This document shows positions 14,119 through 21,577 of a stretch of 64,000 bases of DNA, piece by piece. Both the position numbers and the translations under genes were made by a program. The DNA comes from JALZOC01 sp038320555 (lineage in GTDB: Bacteria; Acidobacteriota; Vicinamibacteria; Vicinamibacterales; 2-12-FULL-66-21), in the NCBI GenBank assembly GCA_038320555.1, contig JBBQEJ010000005.1:10558-74557 (forward strand), given 5' to 3'. The notes beneath the pieces were generated by a model. That model had not been told where the DNA came from. It ran no database searches and saw only the letters and a list, made by a program, of their open reading frames with translations. Within the stretch, counting starts at the first letter, position 1. Each line of letters opens with the position of its first letter.

Positions 14119-15750
14119 TTACCCTCCGTACCTCAGGACCATCGCGGTAATGTCGTCGCTCTGCGGCGCGCCGCGCGTGAAGTCGCGCACGTCCGCGAAG
14201 AGCGCCTCCAACAGCTGCGGCGGTTCCACGTTCTTGTGCCGTTCGACGCACGCCACGATACGGCTTTCACCGTACTCGTCTCCGCTGACCGACATGGCTT
14301 CCGACACCCCGTCGCTGAAGACGATCAGCCAGTCGCCGGTTGTCAGGGTCACCGTCTCCTCCTCGAACGTCGCGGACTCGAAGAGGCCCACAATCGGGCC
14401 GCCGCATTCGAGGCGGCGGACCGTCGGCTCCGAGCCTGATCGCGACAGGATGAGCGGAGGATTGTGGCCCGCGTTACAGTACGTGAGCCGGCCCTCCGGC
14501 ATCATCGCACCGTACATCAGCGTCACGAACCGCGACTCGATCCCGCGCCGGTACAGCGCCATGTTCACCCGGCTGATGGTCTGCGACGGCGAATCGCTCG
14601 ACGCCGCCTGCGCGGCGAAAATCCCCTGCATCATCGCGCTCAGGAGCGCCGCCGGAGGCCCCTTTCCGGCCACGTCGCCCAGGGCAAATCCCAGCGCGCC
14701 GGCAGGCAGATCGACGTAATCGTAGAAGTCGCCGCCGATGGAGCGGCAGGGGATCGACGCGGCGGCCGCGGTGAAGAACGAGCCGGTCCGGGCCATCTTG
14801 GGAAGCAGCGCCTGCTGGATCTCCGCGGCGATCCGCATCTCCTGCTCCATCTTCGCCTTCTCCATCGTCTCGCGATAGAGCCTGGCGTTTTCGATCGCGA
14901 CGGCGGCCTCGGTCGCCAGCGTCTCGAGCGCCGTGCGGGTCGAGCCTGACATCAGCACGCCCTTTTCGCGGCTGTCGAGGTAGAGCACGCCGATCCGCCG
15001 CTCCCGTTCGACGTCGGCGGCTTCCGCCTTGTCGAGGTACCGCACGAGCCGCAACGGCACGCACAGCACATTCCGGATCCCGAGCGCGACCGTGCCCATG
15101 TGCACGTTTGCCAGTTCCCCGTCAAGCAGGTCCGCGACGAGGCGAGGCTCGCCGGTACGAAACACTTCTTCGGGAATCTTCCGACTGGTCGCGAAGCTGC
15201 TACCGGACAGCGTCGAGCGTCCACGCCCGCGCGCCATCTTGAACTCGAGATCCCCGGTGTCCGACGCCAGCATGATGAATCCACGTTCGGCGCTGCTGAC
15301 GTCGATCGCCGAATCGAGCACGAGCGACAGCACGTCGTCCAGGACGCGCCCCGATCCGAGTGCGCGCAGACCTTCCAGGAGCGCGGCGATTTGCCGCAGG
15401 TCCCCGATTGCCGTCGTCGTCGAGGTCTTCTCGGCCTTCGGCTCGGCGTCCGTGAGGAGGAATATGATCTCGGCCCCGCCGCTCCGACCGAGCCGGATGC
15501 GGTCGCCGTGTGCGAGCGGCTGCTGAGTGATCTGCTCGCCGTTGATATAGGTGCCGTAGCGCGAGGCGCGATCCTTCAGAATAAGGCGGCCATCCGGACC
15601 GCCGACGATTTCGGCATGATCGCGCGACACTTCACTGCCCGCCAGCCGCAGGGCGTTCGTCTCCCGGCGGCCGATCTCGAACGGGGTCTTGACGATGGGA
15701 ACGACGCGCCGGCCAAGCGCGTCGGTGACCTCCAGGCGAGCCTCATGCAT
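14119..15750 (-). CDS. FHA-GAF-PP2C (SpoIIE/RsbU-type) serine phosphatase
   Basis: The 543-residue signalling protein has three domains. An N-terminal FHA domain (about 1-95; FEIGRRETNALRLAGSEVSR, then DHAEIVGG and RASRYGTYINGE) binds phosphothreonine peptides. A GAF domain (about 130-310; ERGFIMLA, GVLYLDSREKG) senses a small ligand or redox state. A C-terminal PP2C/SpoIIE domain (about 330-540; GGDFYDYV, GDVAGKGPPAALL, YCNAGHNPP, FSDGVSEA, SDDITAMVL) carries the acidic metal ligands. Such enzymes often control partner-switching anti-sigma systems; no anti-sigma or STAS gene is adjacent. ATG 15750 (MHEARLEVTD) is the natural start of the FHA domain. Confidence 0.88.
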   Translation of the reverse strand: MHEARLEVTDALGRRVVPIVKTPFEIGRRETNALRLAGSEVSRDHAEIVGGPDGRLILKDRASRYGTYINGEQITQQPLAHGDRIRLGRSGGAEIIFLLTDAEPKAEKTSTTTAIGDLRQIAALLEGLRALGSGRVLDDVLSLVLDSAIDVSSAERGFIMLASDTGDLEFKMARGRGRSTLSGSSFATSRKIPEEVFRTGEPRLVADLLDGELANVHMGTVALGIRNVLCVPLRLVRYLDKAEAADVERERRIGVLYLDSREKGVLMSGSTRTALETLATEAAVAIENARLYRETMEKAKMEQEMRIAAEIQQALLPKMARTGSFFTAAAASIPCRSIGGDFYDYVDLPAGALGFALGDVAGKGPPAALLSAMMQGIFAAQAASSDSPSQTISRVNMALYRRGIESRFVTLMYGAMMPEGRLTYCNAGHNPPLILSRSGSEPTVRRLECGGPIVGLFESATFEEETVTLTTGDWLIVFSDGVSEAMSVSGDEYGESRIVACVERHKNVEPPQLLEALFADVRDFTRGAPQSDDITAMVLRYGG

Positions 15751-15764
15751 TCGAGGAGTGTACC

Positions 15765-16043
15765 TCAGCGCCGCCGAAGGAGGCGAGCGATCAGCACCAG
15801 GATGCCGATCGACGCCAGGATCACGGCGGCGATGTCCATTTCCCTGGGATATCCGGACGCCTCGCGCGCGGCCAGAGCCGCCAACGCGAGCAGCAACGGC
15901 ACGATGCCGGCGACGAGCGGCATTCCGCGGCCAACCCGCTTGATCGGCACGGGTTTCCGGACTGGATCGGTCGTCCCCACGCCGCAGCGGTAGCACACGA
16001 TCGCCTTGTCGGCGATTTCAGTTCCACAGTTCCGGCACTGCAT
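15765..16043 (-). CDS. Zinc-ribbon membrane protein
   Basis: The 92-residue product opens with a zinc ribbon, MQCRNCGTEIADKAIVCYRCG (C3, C6, C17, C20 by count), followed by a basic linker and two hydrophobic helices (about 39-58, PLVAGIVPLLLALAAL, and about 69-87, IAAVILASIGILVLIA) with a terminal RLLRRR. An in-frame ATG at 16094 would add 17 residues, but TATAAT lies seven bases upstream of ATG 16043, which fits a short leader there. It precedes the FHA phosphatase on the same strand by 14 bp, so the three genes 15765, 14119 and 13816 are probably one operon. Function unknown. Confidence 0.68.
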   Translation of the reverse strand: MQCRNCGTEIADKAIVCYRCGVGTTDPVRKPVPIKRVGRGMPLVAGIVPLLLALAALAAREASGYPREMDIAAVILASIGILVLIARLLRRR

Positions 16044-16050
16044 CCGAGGA

Positions 16051-16056
16051 ATTATA
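16051..16056 (-). promoter_or_regulatory. TATAAT -10 box, zinc-ribbon operon
   Basis: An exact TATAAT on the minus strand lies seven bases before ATG 16043. In a GC-rich genome this is notable; transcription would start at or almost at the start codon. No clear -35 is seen. Confidence 0.45.
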
Positions 16057-16128
16057 TGCGGTGAGTTGCCCTGATGGACCGCAGCAGCGGGCAACCTGCG
16101 CAGGGCGGAGTCTTCAGAGCCGCCACAC

Positions 16129-16152
16129 GGGCGCGGTCACCAGACCGCGCCC
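16129..16152 (-). terminator. Perfect 10-bp hairpin downstream of znuB
   Basis: GGGCGCGGTC, ACCA loop, GACCGCGCCC: a perfect stem 17 bp past the znuB stop. There is no T tract; a second weaker stem (GGCGG/CCGCC, 16104-16125) follows. Probably the 3' boundary of the zinc operon transcript. Confidence 0.5.
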
Positions 16153-16168
16153 GGCACGACGAATAAGA

Positions 16169-17026
16169 CTAGGCCGCCCGCGCGGCTGCGAGGCTCCGGC
16201 GTGGCATCATGACCCGGACAATCGCCATCAGGATCAACACGAGGCCGAACGTGCAGACGATCGTGGCGCCCGTGGGCAGATCGAGGATCAGCGAGAGATA
16301 CACGCCCAGCGCGGACACGACCGTCCCCATCGTCCAGCCGATAGCCAGGCGCTTGCCGATGGTGTCGGCAAAGAGCATCGCCGCGACCGAAGGCACGATG
16401 AGGTAGCAGAACACCAGCAGGACGCCCGCGATCGCGACCGAGCGCGTAACGACGAAGCCGAACGATGCGTAAAAGAGAAAGTCCCACAAACGCAACGAAA
16501 TGCCGGACTCCTCCGCGGCATCATGATTCAACGAAATGGCCAGAAATTTCTTCCGGAACACCCAGTGAAATACTCCGATGATGGCGTAGAGAATCGCCGT
16601 CTGCCCGACTTCCGCCCACGACACTGCCAGGATGTTGCCGACGAGCATGTCTTTGAGGTGCTCTCCCTCGGAGCTGGACTTGCTGAGCGCCAGGATCGTC
16701 GCCGCCGACGCGACCGCGTACGAAATGCCGATAATGGCCTCCTGAGGAATGCGGGCGTGCCGGCTCCTGATCGTGGAAAAAATGGCCGCCCCGATGAACG
16801 TAAAGAGCAGGCTGACCCAGTAGGCCGCAGCTCCGTGCGGATCTCCACCGAACCATGGCAGCAGGAGCGCGATCGTCGCTCCGAACGCGGCAATCTGCGC
16901 CAGCGACAGGTCCACGAAGATGACGCCCCGCTCGACTACGTGCACTCCAAGGTACGCATGGATGCCCGCGATCACGAGGCTCGCGACGAATGGAGCGGCG
17001 AGAAAGGACAGGATTGTCGTGTCCAT
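16169..17026 (-). CDS. znuB: Metal ABC transporter permease, ZnuB/ABC-3 family
   Basis: The 285-residue protein is almost wholly hydrophobic with about eight predicted spans and matches the ABC-3 permeases of zinc and manganese importers: GVHVVERGVIFVDLSLAQIA at residues 27-46 (usually ..R...V.D.L.HA..) and VRVMMPRR at the end. Family proteins usually have GxALSHAAL where this reads IFVDLSLAQIAAFG, a known variant of the motif. It follows znuA after three bases. No znuC-type ATPase gene is in this operon or elsewhere in the window, so the energising subunit must be encoded elsewhere. Confidence 0.85.
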   Translation of the reverse strand: MDTTILSFLAAPFVASLVIAGIHAYLGVHVVERGVIFVDLSLAQIAAFGATIALLLPWFGGDPHGAAAYWVSLLFTFIGAAIFSTIRSRHARIPQEAIIGISYAVASAATILALSKSSSEGEHLKDMLVGNILAVSWAEVGQTAILYAIIGVFHWVFRKKFLAISLNHDAAEESGISLRLWDFLFYASFGFVVTRSVAIAGVLLVFCYLIVPSVAAMLFADTIGKRLAIGWTMGTVVSALGVYLSLILDLPTGATIVCTFGLVLILMAIVRVMMPRRSLAAARAA

Positions 17027-17029
17027 CGT

Positions 17030-17962
17030 CTATTTGGCTCCGGTCTGCTTGATGGCGTTCGCCACCAGATTGACGTCGTAGTCGAACAACTTGAAGTAGT
17101 CCGTCACTTCCGGCGCGCCGCCGACCGACGGCGCCAGGACGATCACCTGAGCCCCCGTTTCGCGTGCGATCGCGTCTGGCGTCTTCCGATCGAAGTACGG
17201 CTCGACCATGATGATTTTGACCTGCTGCCGCTTCATTTCCTGAATCAGTTCCAGCGTGTGCGACGGCGAGGGGGGAATACCAGGCTTCGGTTCGACGTAC
17301 CCGATCACATCCAAACCGAAGGCATCCGTGAAATTGGGCCACGAACGGTGATACGTGACTACCTTGACCCCCTTGTACGGCGCCATCGCCGCATGCCAGC
17401 GCTTCTCGGATTCCGCGAGCCGGCGATCGAAGTCCGCATACCGCTGCGCAAAGTACGCGGCGTCGCCCGGACTGATTTCTGCGAGCTTCTTCTGAATCTC
17501 CTGGGCGATTCGACGGCCGTTATCAGGTGACAACCAGTAATGCGGGTTCCCTGAAGGGTGCACGTCGCCCATCGCCCTGGTGATTTGGCCGGTGGGAATC
17601 TCCAGGATCTTCGCCGTCAGCGACGCGTCCAGGTAACGATCGGCGTTCGGCTGGATGCGCTGATTACGTGACTGGTTGATGAGCGGCGGGAGCCATCCGA
17701 TCTCCAGCTCGCGCCCGACGACGACGAGCAGATCCGCGGAGTGGAGCTTCAGGATGAAGCTCGGCTTCGCTTCGACGAAGTGAGGATCCTGGTAGCCCTT
17801 CGCGAGCGATTCGACGGTCACTTTATCGCCGCCGACCTCCCGGGTCAGAGACTCGAGATCCTGCGTGGTCGTGACGACCTTGAGCGCCGCAAACGCGTTC
17901 GCGCTCCCGAGGAGCGTGACCGCGATCGCGGCAGGGATTGTCAGTTTTTTCATAGCGTGCAC
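17030..17962 (-). CDS. znuA: Metal ABC transporter substrate-binding protein, ZnuA-like
   Basis: A 310-residue periplasmic cluster A-I metal-binding protein: signal peptide to about residue 25 (SANAFA), then the three-His set typical of the family at QDPHF (H61), GNPHYW (H141) and VTYHRSW (about H206), with a late acidic ligand in MVEPYFDRK. The long His/Asp-rich loop of classical ZnuA is missing, so zinc versus manganese specificity is open. GTG 17962 has AAGGAG five bases upstream; an ATG three codons further in is the alternative. It lies between the outer-membrane barrel gene and znuB in a minus-strand operon. Confidence 0.87.
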   Translation of the reverse strand: MHAMKKLTIPAAIAVTLLGSANAFAALKVVTTTQDLESLTREVGGDKVTVESLAKGYQDPHFVEAKPSFILKLHSADLLVVVGRELEIGWLPPLINQSRNQRIQPNADRYLDASLTAKILEIPTGQITRAMGDVHPSGNPHYWLSPDNGRRIAQEIQKKLAEISPGDAAYFAQRYADFDRRLAESEKRWHAAMAPYKGVKVVTYHRSWPNFTDAFGLDVIGYVEPKPGIPPSPSHTLELIQEMKRQQVKIIMVEPYFDRKTPDAIARETGAQVIVLAPSVGGAPEVTDYFKLFDYDVNLVANAIKQTGAK

Positions 17963-18004
17963 TCTCTCTCCTTACTGTCGGGTGGAAGGTTCGATCTCCG
18001 CCCG

Positions 18005-19411
18005 TTAGAACACGTGCGCGCCGTGCGCGCCGATCGAAAACAGGAACTGGAAGAGCGCCTCGTTCGACGTCACACCTTCCGCAAATGTGGTTCGACGATA
18101 CTGGCCGCGGATCTGGCTGAACTCGCTCGGCCAGTAGGTCACGACCAGCGACGGCCCCTTGTCCACGAGACTGGCATCGTTGGCGCGATCGGACCGATCG
18201 AACCGCACCCCGCCGAACCAGCGGCGCGCAAACTGATAGTCGCCGCTGACGTACATCCCGAATGCCGAGACGTCGCCGGTCTCCTGGCCTCGCCGGCTCC
18301 ACATCAGCTCGGTCCGCCCCATGAAGCGACGGTAAATTGCGCGACGCAGCGGCCGGTACCGCACCGTCGCGTCGACGCCGAACAGACGCGTCGTTGAATT
18401 GAGCCCGGAGTCGTTATGCCCTCTTGTGAATGACATGCCCACGTCCAGGTTCGTCCCCTCCGTGATGTCGCGATAGCCTCGAAGACGCCCGAGCCAGCTC
18501 ACATCGTTGCGTTCGTGCGTCTGAAACGGTCCGGAGTCGCCCTGATAGACCTCTCCGGTAGCCTCCAGGAAGAACAACGGATTCAGAAGCAGCTTCGAGA
18601 CCGAAATGCCGGAGTCATTCAGTCCCTCTTCGCCGCCAAGGAAATTCTTCATGACGAGAGGCACGTCGACCCACGGCAGCGTGTGCGCGTGCATCGTGTT
18701 GACCTTGCCGAACTGCTCCTTCATCTTGCCCACCTTCGCCAACAGTCCACCGGGCAGGCTCGTCAGCGTCAGAAACCCTTCCTCGATCTCGAGGCCTCCC
18801 GGTGAGGCGGACAGAAACACGTCGGCGCGAGCGTACGGATCGACCACAGCCTGGAACGTGACCTCGGCCTCGTGCATCTCGAGCGCCGGGGCAGATTCAA
18901 TCTTGTTCTCGCCAACCGCGCCCAGGAAGTTCCCAATCACCGCCATGTCAGGATTGAAAACCTTCGAGGTCGCGTTGCCGCCACCGTAAACGGGTAGCGC
19001 CCCCTGTGGTCCTCCTGCTCCAGCCGCTCCTGACGGCACGTCTACGGCTGCCTGCGTGGCCGGCGGCTGCACGGGCGCGGCCGGCGTCTGCACGGGTGCG
19101 GCCGGCGCAGCCGGCTCACCCAAGGCCGGAACGGGCCCAATCGCCTGGCCCGCCGGCGTGGCGCCACCCAACTTTGCCTCGAGCGCGGCGAGCCGGGCGC
19201 CATACGAGTCGCGAATCGCCTCGAACTCCTGCCTCAAGCGATCGAGTTCCTGCCGCACCTGTTGCGGATCCACCTGCTGAGTCGCGGCAGACTGCGGAGC
19301 GGCGGCACTTGGCGCCGGCGTCTGCGCGAACGCGGGAACCCCGGCCAGGGAAAGAAGACCAACGCTGGCGCACGTGCCGGCACGCCGGACCAAAGTACAC
19401 ATGTCAATCAC
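18005..19411 (-). CDS. Putative outer-membrane porin-like protein of the metal-uptake operon
   Basis: The 468-residue product has a signal peptide ending near AFAQ, a coiled-coil segment (QVRQELDRLRQEFEAIRDSY, then LAALEAKL) as in the periplasmic stalks of some barrels, a Pro/Ala-rich linker, and a C-terminal half of alternating residues with many aromatic ends (MYVSGDYQFARRWFGGVRFD) ending in phenylalanine, all typical of an outer-membrane beta barrel. I do not recognise a named family. Position before znuA-znuB suggests it lets metal across the outer membrane. GTG 19411 follows GGAGGTGATC, a ten-base perfect complement to the 16S tail; ATG 19402 is the alternative. Confidence 0.65.
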   Translation of the reverse strand: MIDMCTLVRRAGTCASVGLLSLAGVPAFAQTPAPSAAAPQSAATQQVDPQQVRQELDRLRQEFEAIRDSYGARLAALEAKLGGATPAGQAIGPVPALGEPAAPAAPVQTPAAPVQPPATQAAVDVPSGAAGAGGPQGALPVYGGGNATSKVFNPDMAVIGNFLGAVGENKIESAPALEMHEAEVTFQAVVDPYARADVFLSASPGGLEIEEGFLTLTSLPGGLLAKVGKMKEQFGKVNTMHAHTLPWVDVPLVMKNFLGGEEGLNDSGISVSKLLLNPLFFLEATGEVYQGDSGPFQTHERNDVSWLGRLRGYRDITEGTNLDVGMSFTRGHNDSGLNSTTRLFGVDATVRYRPLRRAIYRRFMGRTELMWSRRGQETGDVSAFGMYVSGDYQFARRWFGGVRFDRSDRANDASLVDKGPSLVVTYWPSEFSQIRGQYRRTTFAEGVTSNEALFQFLFSIGAHGAHVF

Positions 19412-19499
19412 GATCACCTCCAACCCGATGGGAATGAGTGGACCACTCCCGCGAGCGGGGCCACCCCGGGTCAAACTATTGGGAAATGAAATGGCTCGT

Positions 19500-19805
19500 T
19501 CAGACGAACGAGGGAGGTGCGCGACCGGATGCCGAACGGCCGGTCGAGAAAACCGGCGCGTCGGACGGCTCACAGACCGTGGCGCCGGCATCGATCAGCC
19601 AGAATCGCGCAAGGACCGCCGGATCGGCCGCAGCTTCGCCCGATGACCCGACTGCACAGGTTGTGCAGTGTGTCGTGGACTTGAGGTGACAGACGAGGTC
19701 GTGGTGCCCGATGGGCATCAGCGCCGCGGCCAGCAGGTACAGCGCAAGGACGACCTTGAAACGCAGGCCCTGGGATCCGCGGGGTAGCCACCCGGGAGTA
19801 GACAT
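19500..19805 (-). CDS. Small exported Cys/His-rich protein
   Basis: The 101-residue product has an N-terminal hydrophobic helix (about residues 18-36, VVLALYLLAAALMPIG) followed immediately by GHHDLVCHLKSTTHCTTC, a dense cluster of three His and three Cys that looks like a metal or heme ligand set, then a less conserved tail. Family not recognised. It is the first gene of the outer-membrane barrel/znuA/znuB operon (88 bp gap to the next start) and has its own strong promoter, so a role in binding or sensing metal in the periplasm is plausible but inferred. ATG 19805 has GAGGTG upstream; an in-frame start at 19832 would overlap the promoter. Confidence 0.5.
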   Translation of the reverse strand: MSTPGWLPRGSQGLRFKVVLALYLLAAALMPIGHHDLVCHLKSTTHCTTCAVGSSGEAAADPAVLARFWLIDAGATVCEPSDAPVFSTGRSASGRAPPSFV

Positions 19806-19815
19806 CTTCACCTCA

Positions 19816-19845
19816 ATTATACGGGTCGCCACCCTCGGGACGCAA
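19816..19845 (-). promoter_or_regulatory. Sigma-70-like promoter of the metal-uptake operon
   Basis: On the minus strand TTGCGT (19840-19845) and TATAAT (19816-19821) are separated by 18 bp, and the -10 lies ten bases before the ATG of the small Cys/His protein. No clear Zur-like dyad is visible over it. Confidence 0.5.
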
Positions 19846-19876
19846 AAGCCGGCCTTCCCGTGACTATACTTTCGCC

Positions 19877-20536
19877 ATGTTTCCGGTCAGCGACGTCATC
19901 CCGTCGAAAACCACGCCCTACGTGACGGTCGGCTTGATAGGCCTGAACGCGCTCGTCTTTCTCTATGAGCTCCAGTTGTCCCGGCCGGAGCTCCAGCTCT
20001 TTGCCCAGATCTTCGGTGTCGTCCCCGCCTACTTCTCGTGGACGACCGTGTTCACGAGTATGTTCCTGCACGAAGGGTGGCTGCACCTGTTCGGCAACAT
20101 GCTCTACCTCTGGATCTTCGGCGACAATGTCGAGGATCGGCTGGGACACTTCGGGTACCTGGTGTTTTATCTCGGGTGTGGCGCCGCGGCTGCGCTTGGA
20201 CAGGTGGCGGTGAGCGCAGGGTCCACGATCCCCATGATCGGCGCCAGCGGCGCGATCGCTGGCGTGATGGGTGCGTACTTCGTCCTCTACCCTCACTCGC
20301 GCGTGCTGACGGTCGTGTTCCTGCTGTTTTTCATGGACATGATCGAGATTCCCGCGATCTTCTTTCTCGGCATCTGGTTCGTGAAGGAGCTTTTCAGTGG
20401 CGTCGGTTCGCTGGGCGCCCAGTCCCTGAACGGCGGCGTTGCCGTATGGGCGCACGTGGTGGGCTTCGCCATCGGCGCGCTCACCGGGCTGTTCTGGCGC
20501 ATCCGCGAACCGCCCCAGCCCACCTATTGGACGTAG
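19877..20536 (+). CDS. Rhomboid family intramembrane serine protease
   Basis: A 219-residue polytopic membrane protease with the rhomboid core: FTSMFLHEGWLHLFGNMLYL near residue 58 gives the conserved HxxxN segment, GASGAIAGVMGAYF near residue 119 carries the catalytic Ser, and VWAHVVGFAIGAL near residue 192 the catalytic His. About six spans are predicted and length is typical of bacterial rhomboids. Substrates are unknown. ATG 19877 follows TATACT by six bases, so it may be translated from a nearly leaderless transcript. Divergent from the metal-uptake operon; convergent with the eight-gene Bat-like operon. Confidence 0.9.
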   Translation: MFPVSDVIPSKTTPYVTVGLIGLNALVFLYELQLSRPELQLFAQIFGVVPAYFSWTTVFTSMFLHEGWLHLFGNMLYLWIFGDNVEDRLGHFGYLVFYLGCGAAAALGQVAVSAGSTIPMIGASGAIAGVMGAYFVLYPHSRVLTVVFLLFFMDMIEIPAIFFLGIWFVKELFSGVGSLGAQSLNGGVAVWAHVVGFAIGALTGLFWRIREPPQPTYWT

Positions 20537-20599
20537 CGGCTCGCAGCTGGCGACTGAAGCTGGAAGCTGGCCACTAAACTGGAAACTGGAAACTGGAAT
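20537..20599. repeat. CTGGAAACTGG iterated spacer
   Basis: Between two convergent genes the spacer reads as degenerate tandem units GAAGCTGG, AAACTGGAAACTGG, AACTGGAA. It is one-armed, without the complementary half seen in other spacers. No gene. Confidence 0.5.
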
Positions 20600-21577
20600 T
20601 CAGCTCTTCGTACGTGCGCGGATGTCGTGCGAGACCTGCGCGAGCTCGATCATGATGCGCTCGAACTCCTTCGCGTACTCGGCGGCGGACAGAAACGTCT
20701 TGCGGATTTTCAGATCCTCGACCTCCGCTTCGAGCGTGGTCTTGCGTTGCAGGAGCCTGAGTAAGACTTCATCGGTCGGTGCGGCCCCCGGCAACGACTC
20801 ATCCAGATAGGTCCGGCTCGCGTACGACCCGTCGTCGCCCGGGCTGGAAGCTTCGTTACCGATGCCGTCGCCGTTGTCATCGACGAGCGCACGCTCTGTC
20901 GAGAGCTGGCCGCGCTGCTGGTAGTACCGCCGTACGCCCGCACTGGCGGCGGCAAACGCCTCCCAGACCGAGATCCGACCATTCTTGTCGAGGTCGGCCG
21001 CGGTGTCGGCGAGCGAACGGATGAAATACTCAGGAAAGATCGTGTCGAAGCGCTGGGCCGGCGAATCGGTCGCGGTGACGACAACTCGGCGAGGCGCCGC
21101 AAGCCGTTCGAGAAACGGAAAGCTTGCGGAGGCGGCGTTGACAATGACAAGGCGGCCCGGAACGGGCCGCAGGAGCGCGGCCCATTCTGCCGACTCCAAA
21201 TCACGGCCCACGAGGTTGAACTTCGAGTCGGTACCGTCGAACGTGCCGTGACCGATCAGCACGACCAGCAGCACGTCCTCGCGCGTCATACGCGCGGCGA
21301 TCGATCCGAGGACCCGCCGCACATTGTCAGCCGTCGACGCGGACGCGGGCTGGATCGTGTCCGACAGTATGGTGACCAGCGCGGAGTCGAACTTCAGGTT
21401 GTCGACGAGCGATGTCGACAGGTCTGTAGTCCAGCGATTGTACTGCGTGACGTATTCACGGCCACCGGAGGCTCCAGATACGATGAGGGCAAAGCGCTGC
21501 TCGGCTGCTGCCACGGGAACAGGGAAGGAAACGAGCGCTGCCGCGAGACACGCGACGACCCTCACCGCAGCCCCCAT
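20600..21577 (-). CDS. Exported caspase/legumain-like protein lacking catalytic Cys, with EF-hand
   Basis: The 325-residue product has a signal peptide (to about residue 25) and a clan CD-like alpha/beta region: RFALIVSGASGG, a long helix, then LLVVLIGHGTFDG with His110 where legumain and caspases keep their catalytic His. The strand after it reads RLVIVNAASASFPFL; the place of the expected nucleophile Cys is Ala/Ser, so it may be a pseudoenzyme. Residues 195-206 (DLDKNGRISVWE) are a complete EF-hand calcium loop, and DDNGDGIG near 233 is a second calcium-type loop. Last gene of the Bat-like operon, overlapping the VWA gene by 16 bp. ATG 21577 was chosen from the signal peptide. Confidence 0.6.
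   Translation of the reverse strand: MGAAVRVVACLAAALVSFPVPVAAAEQRFALIVSGASGGREYVTQYNRWTTDLSTSLVDNLKFDSALVTILSDTIQPASASTADNVRRVLGSIAARMTREDVLLVVLIGHGTFDGTDSKFNLVGRDLESAEWAALLRPVPGRLVIVNAASASFPFLERLAAPRRVVVTATDSPAQRFDTIFPEYFIRSLADTAADLDKNGRISVWEAFAAASAGVRRYYQQRGQLSTERALVDDNGDGIGNEASSPGDDGSYASRTYLDESLPGAAPTDEVLLRLLQRKTTLEAEVEDLKIRKTFLSAAEYAKEFERIMIELAQVSHDIRARTKS

Noticed and set aside
16061..17530. 489-codon plus-strand open frame over znuB/znuA
   Set aside because: Antisense to two clear transporter genes; composition is Arg/Asp-rich and lacks any motif.
17941..18004. GGTTCGATCTCC resembling a tRNA T-loop between znuA and the barrel gene
   Set aside because: No acceptor stem, anticodon arm or CCA context can be folded around it.
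20537..20599. CRISPR-like repeats in short iterated spacers
   Set aside because: Units are 8-14 bp, degenerate and without spacers; no cas genes in the window.
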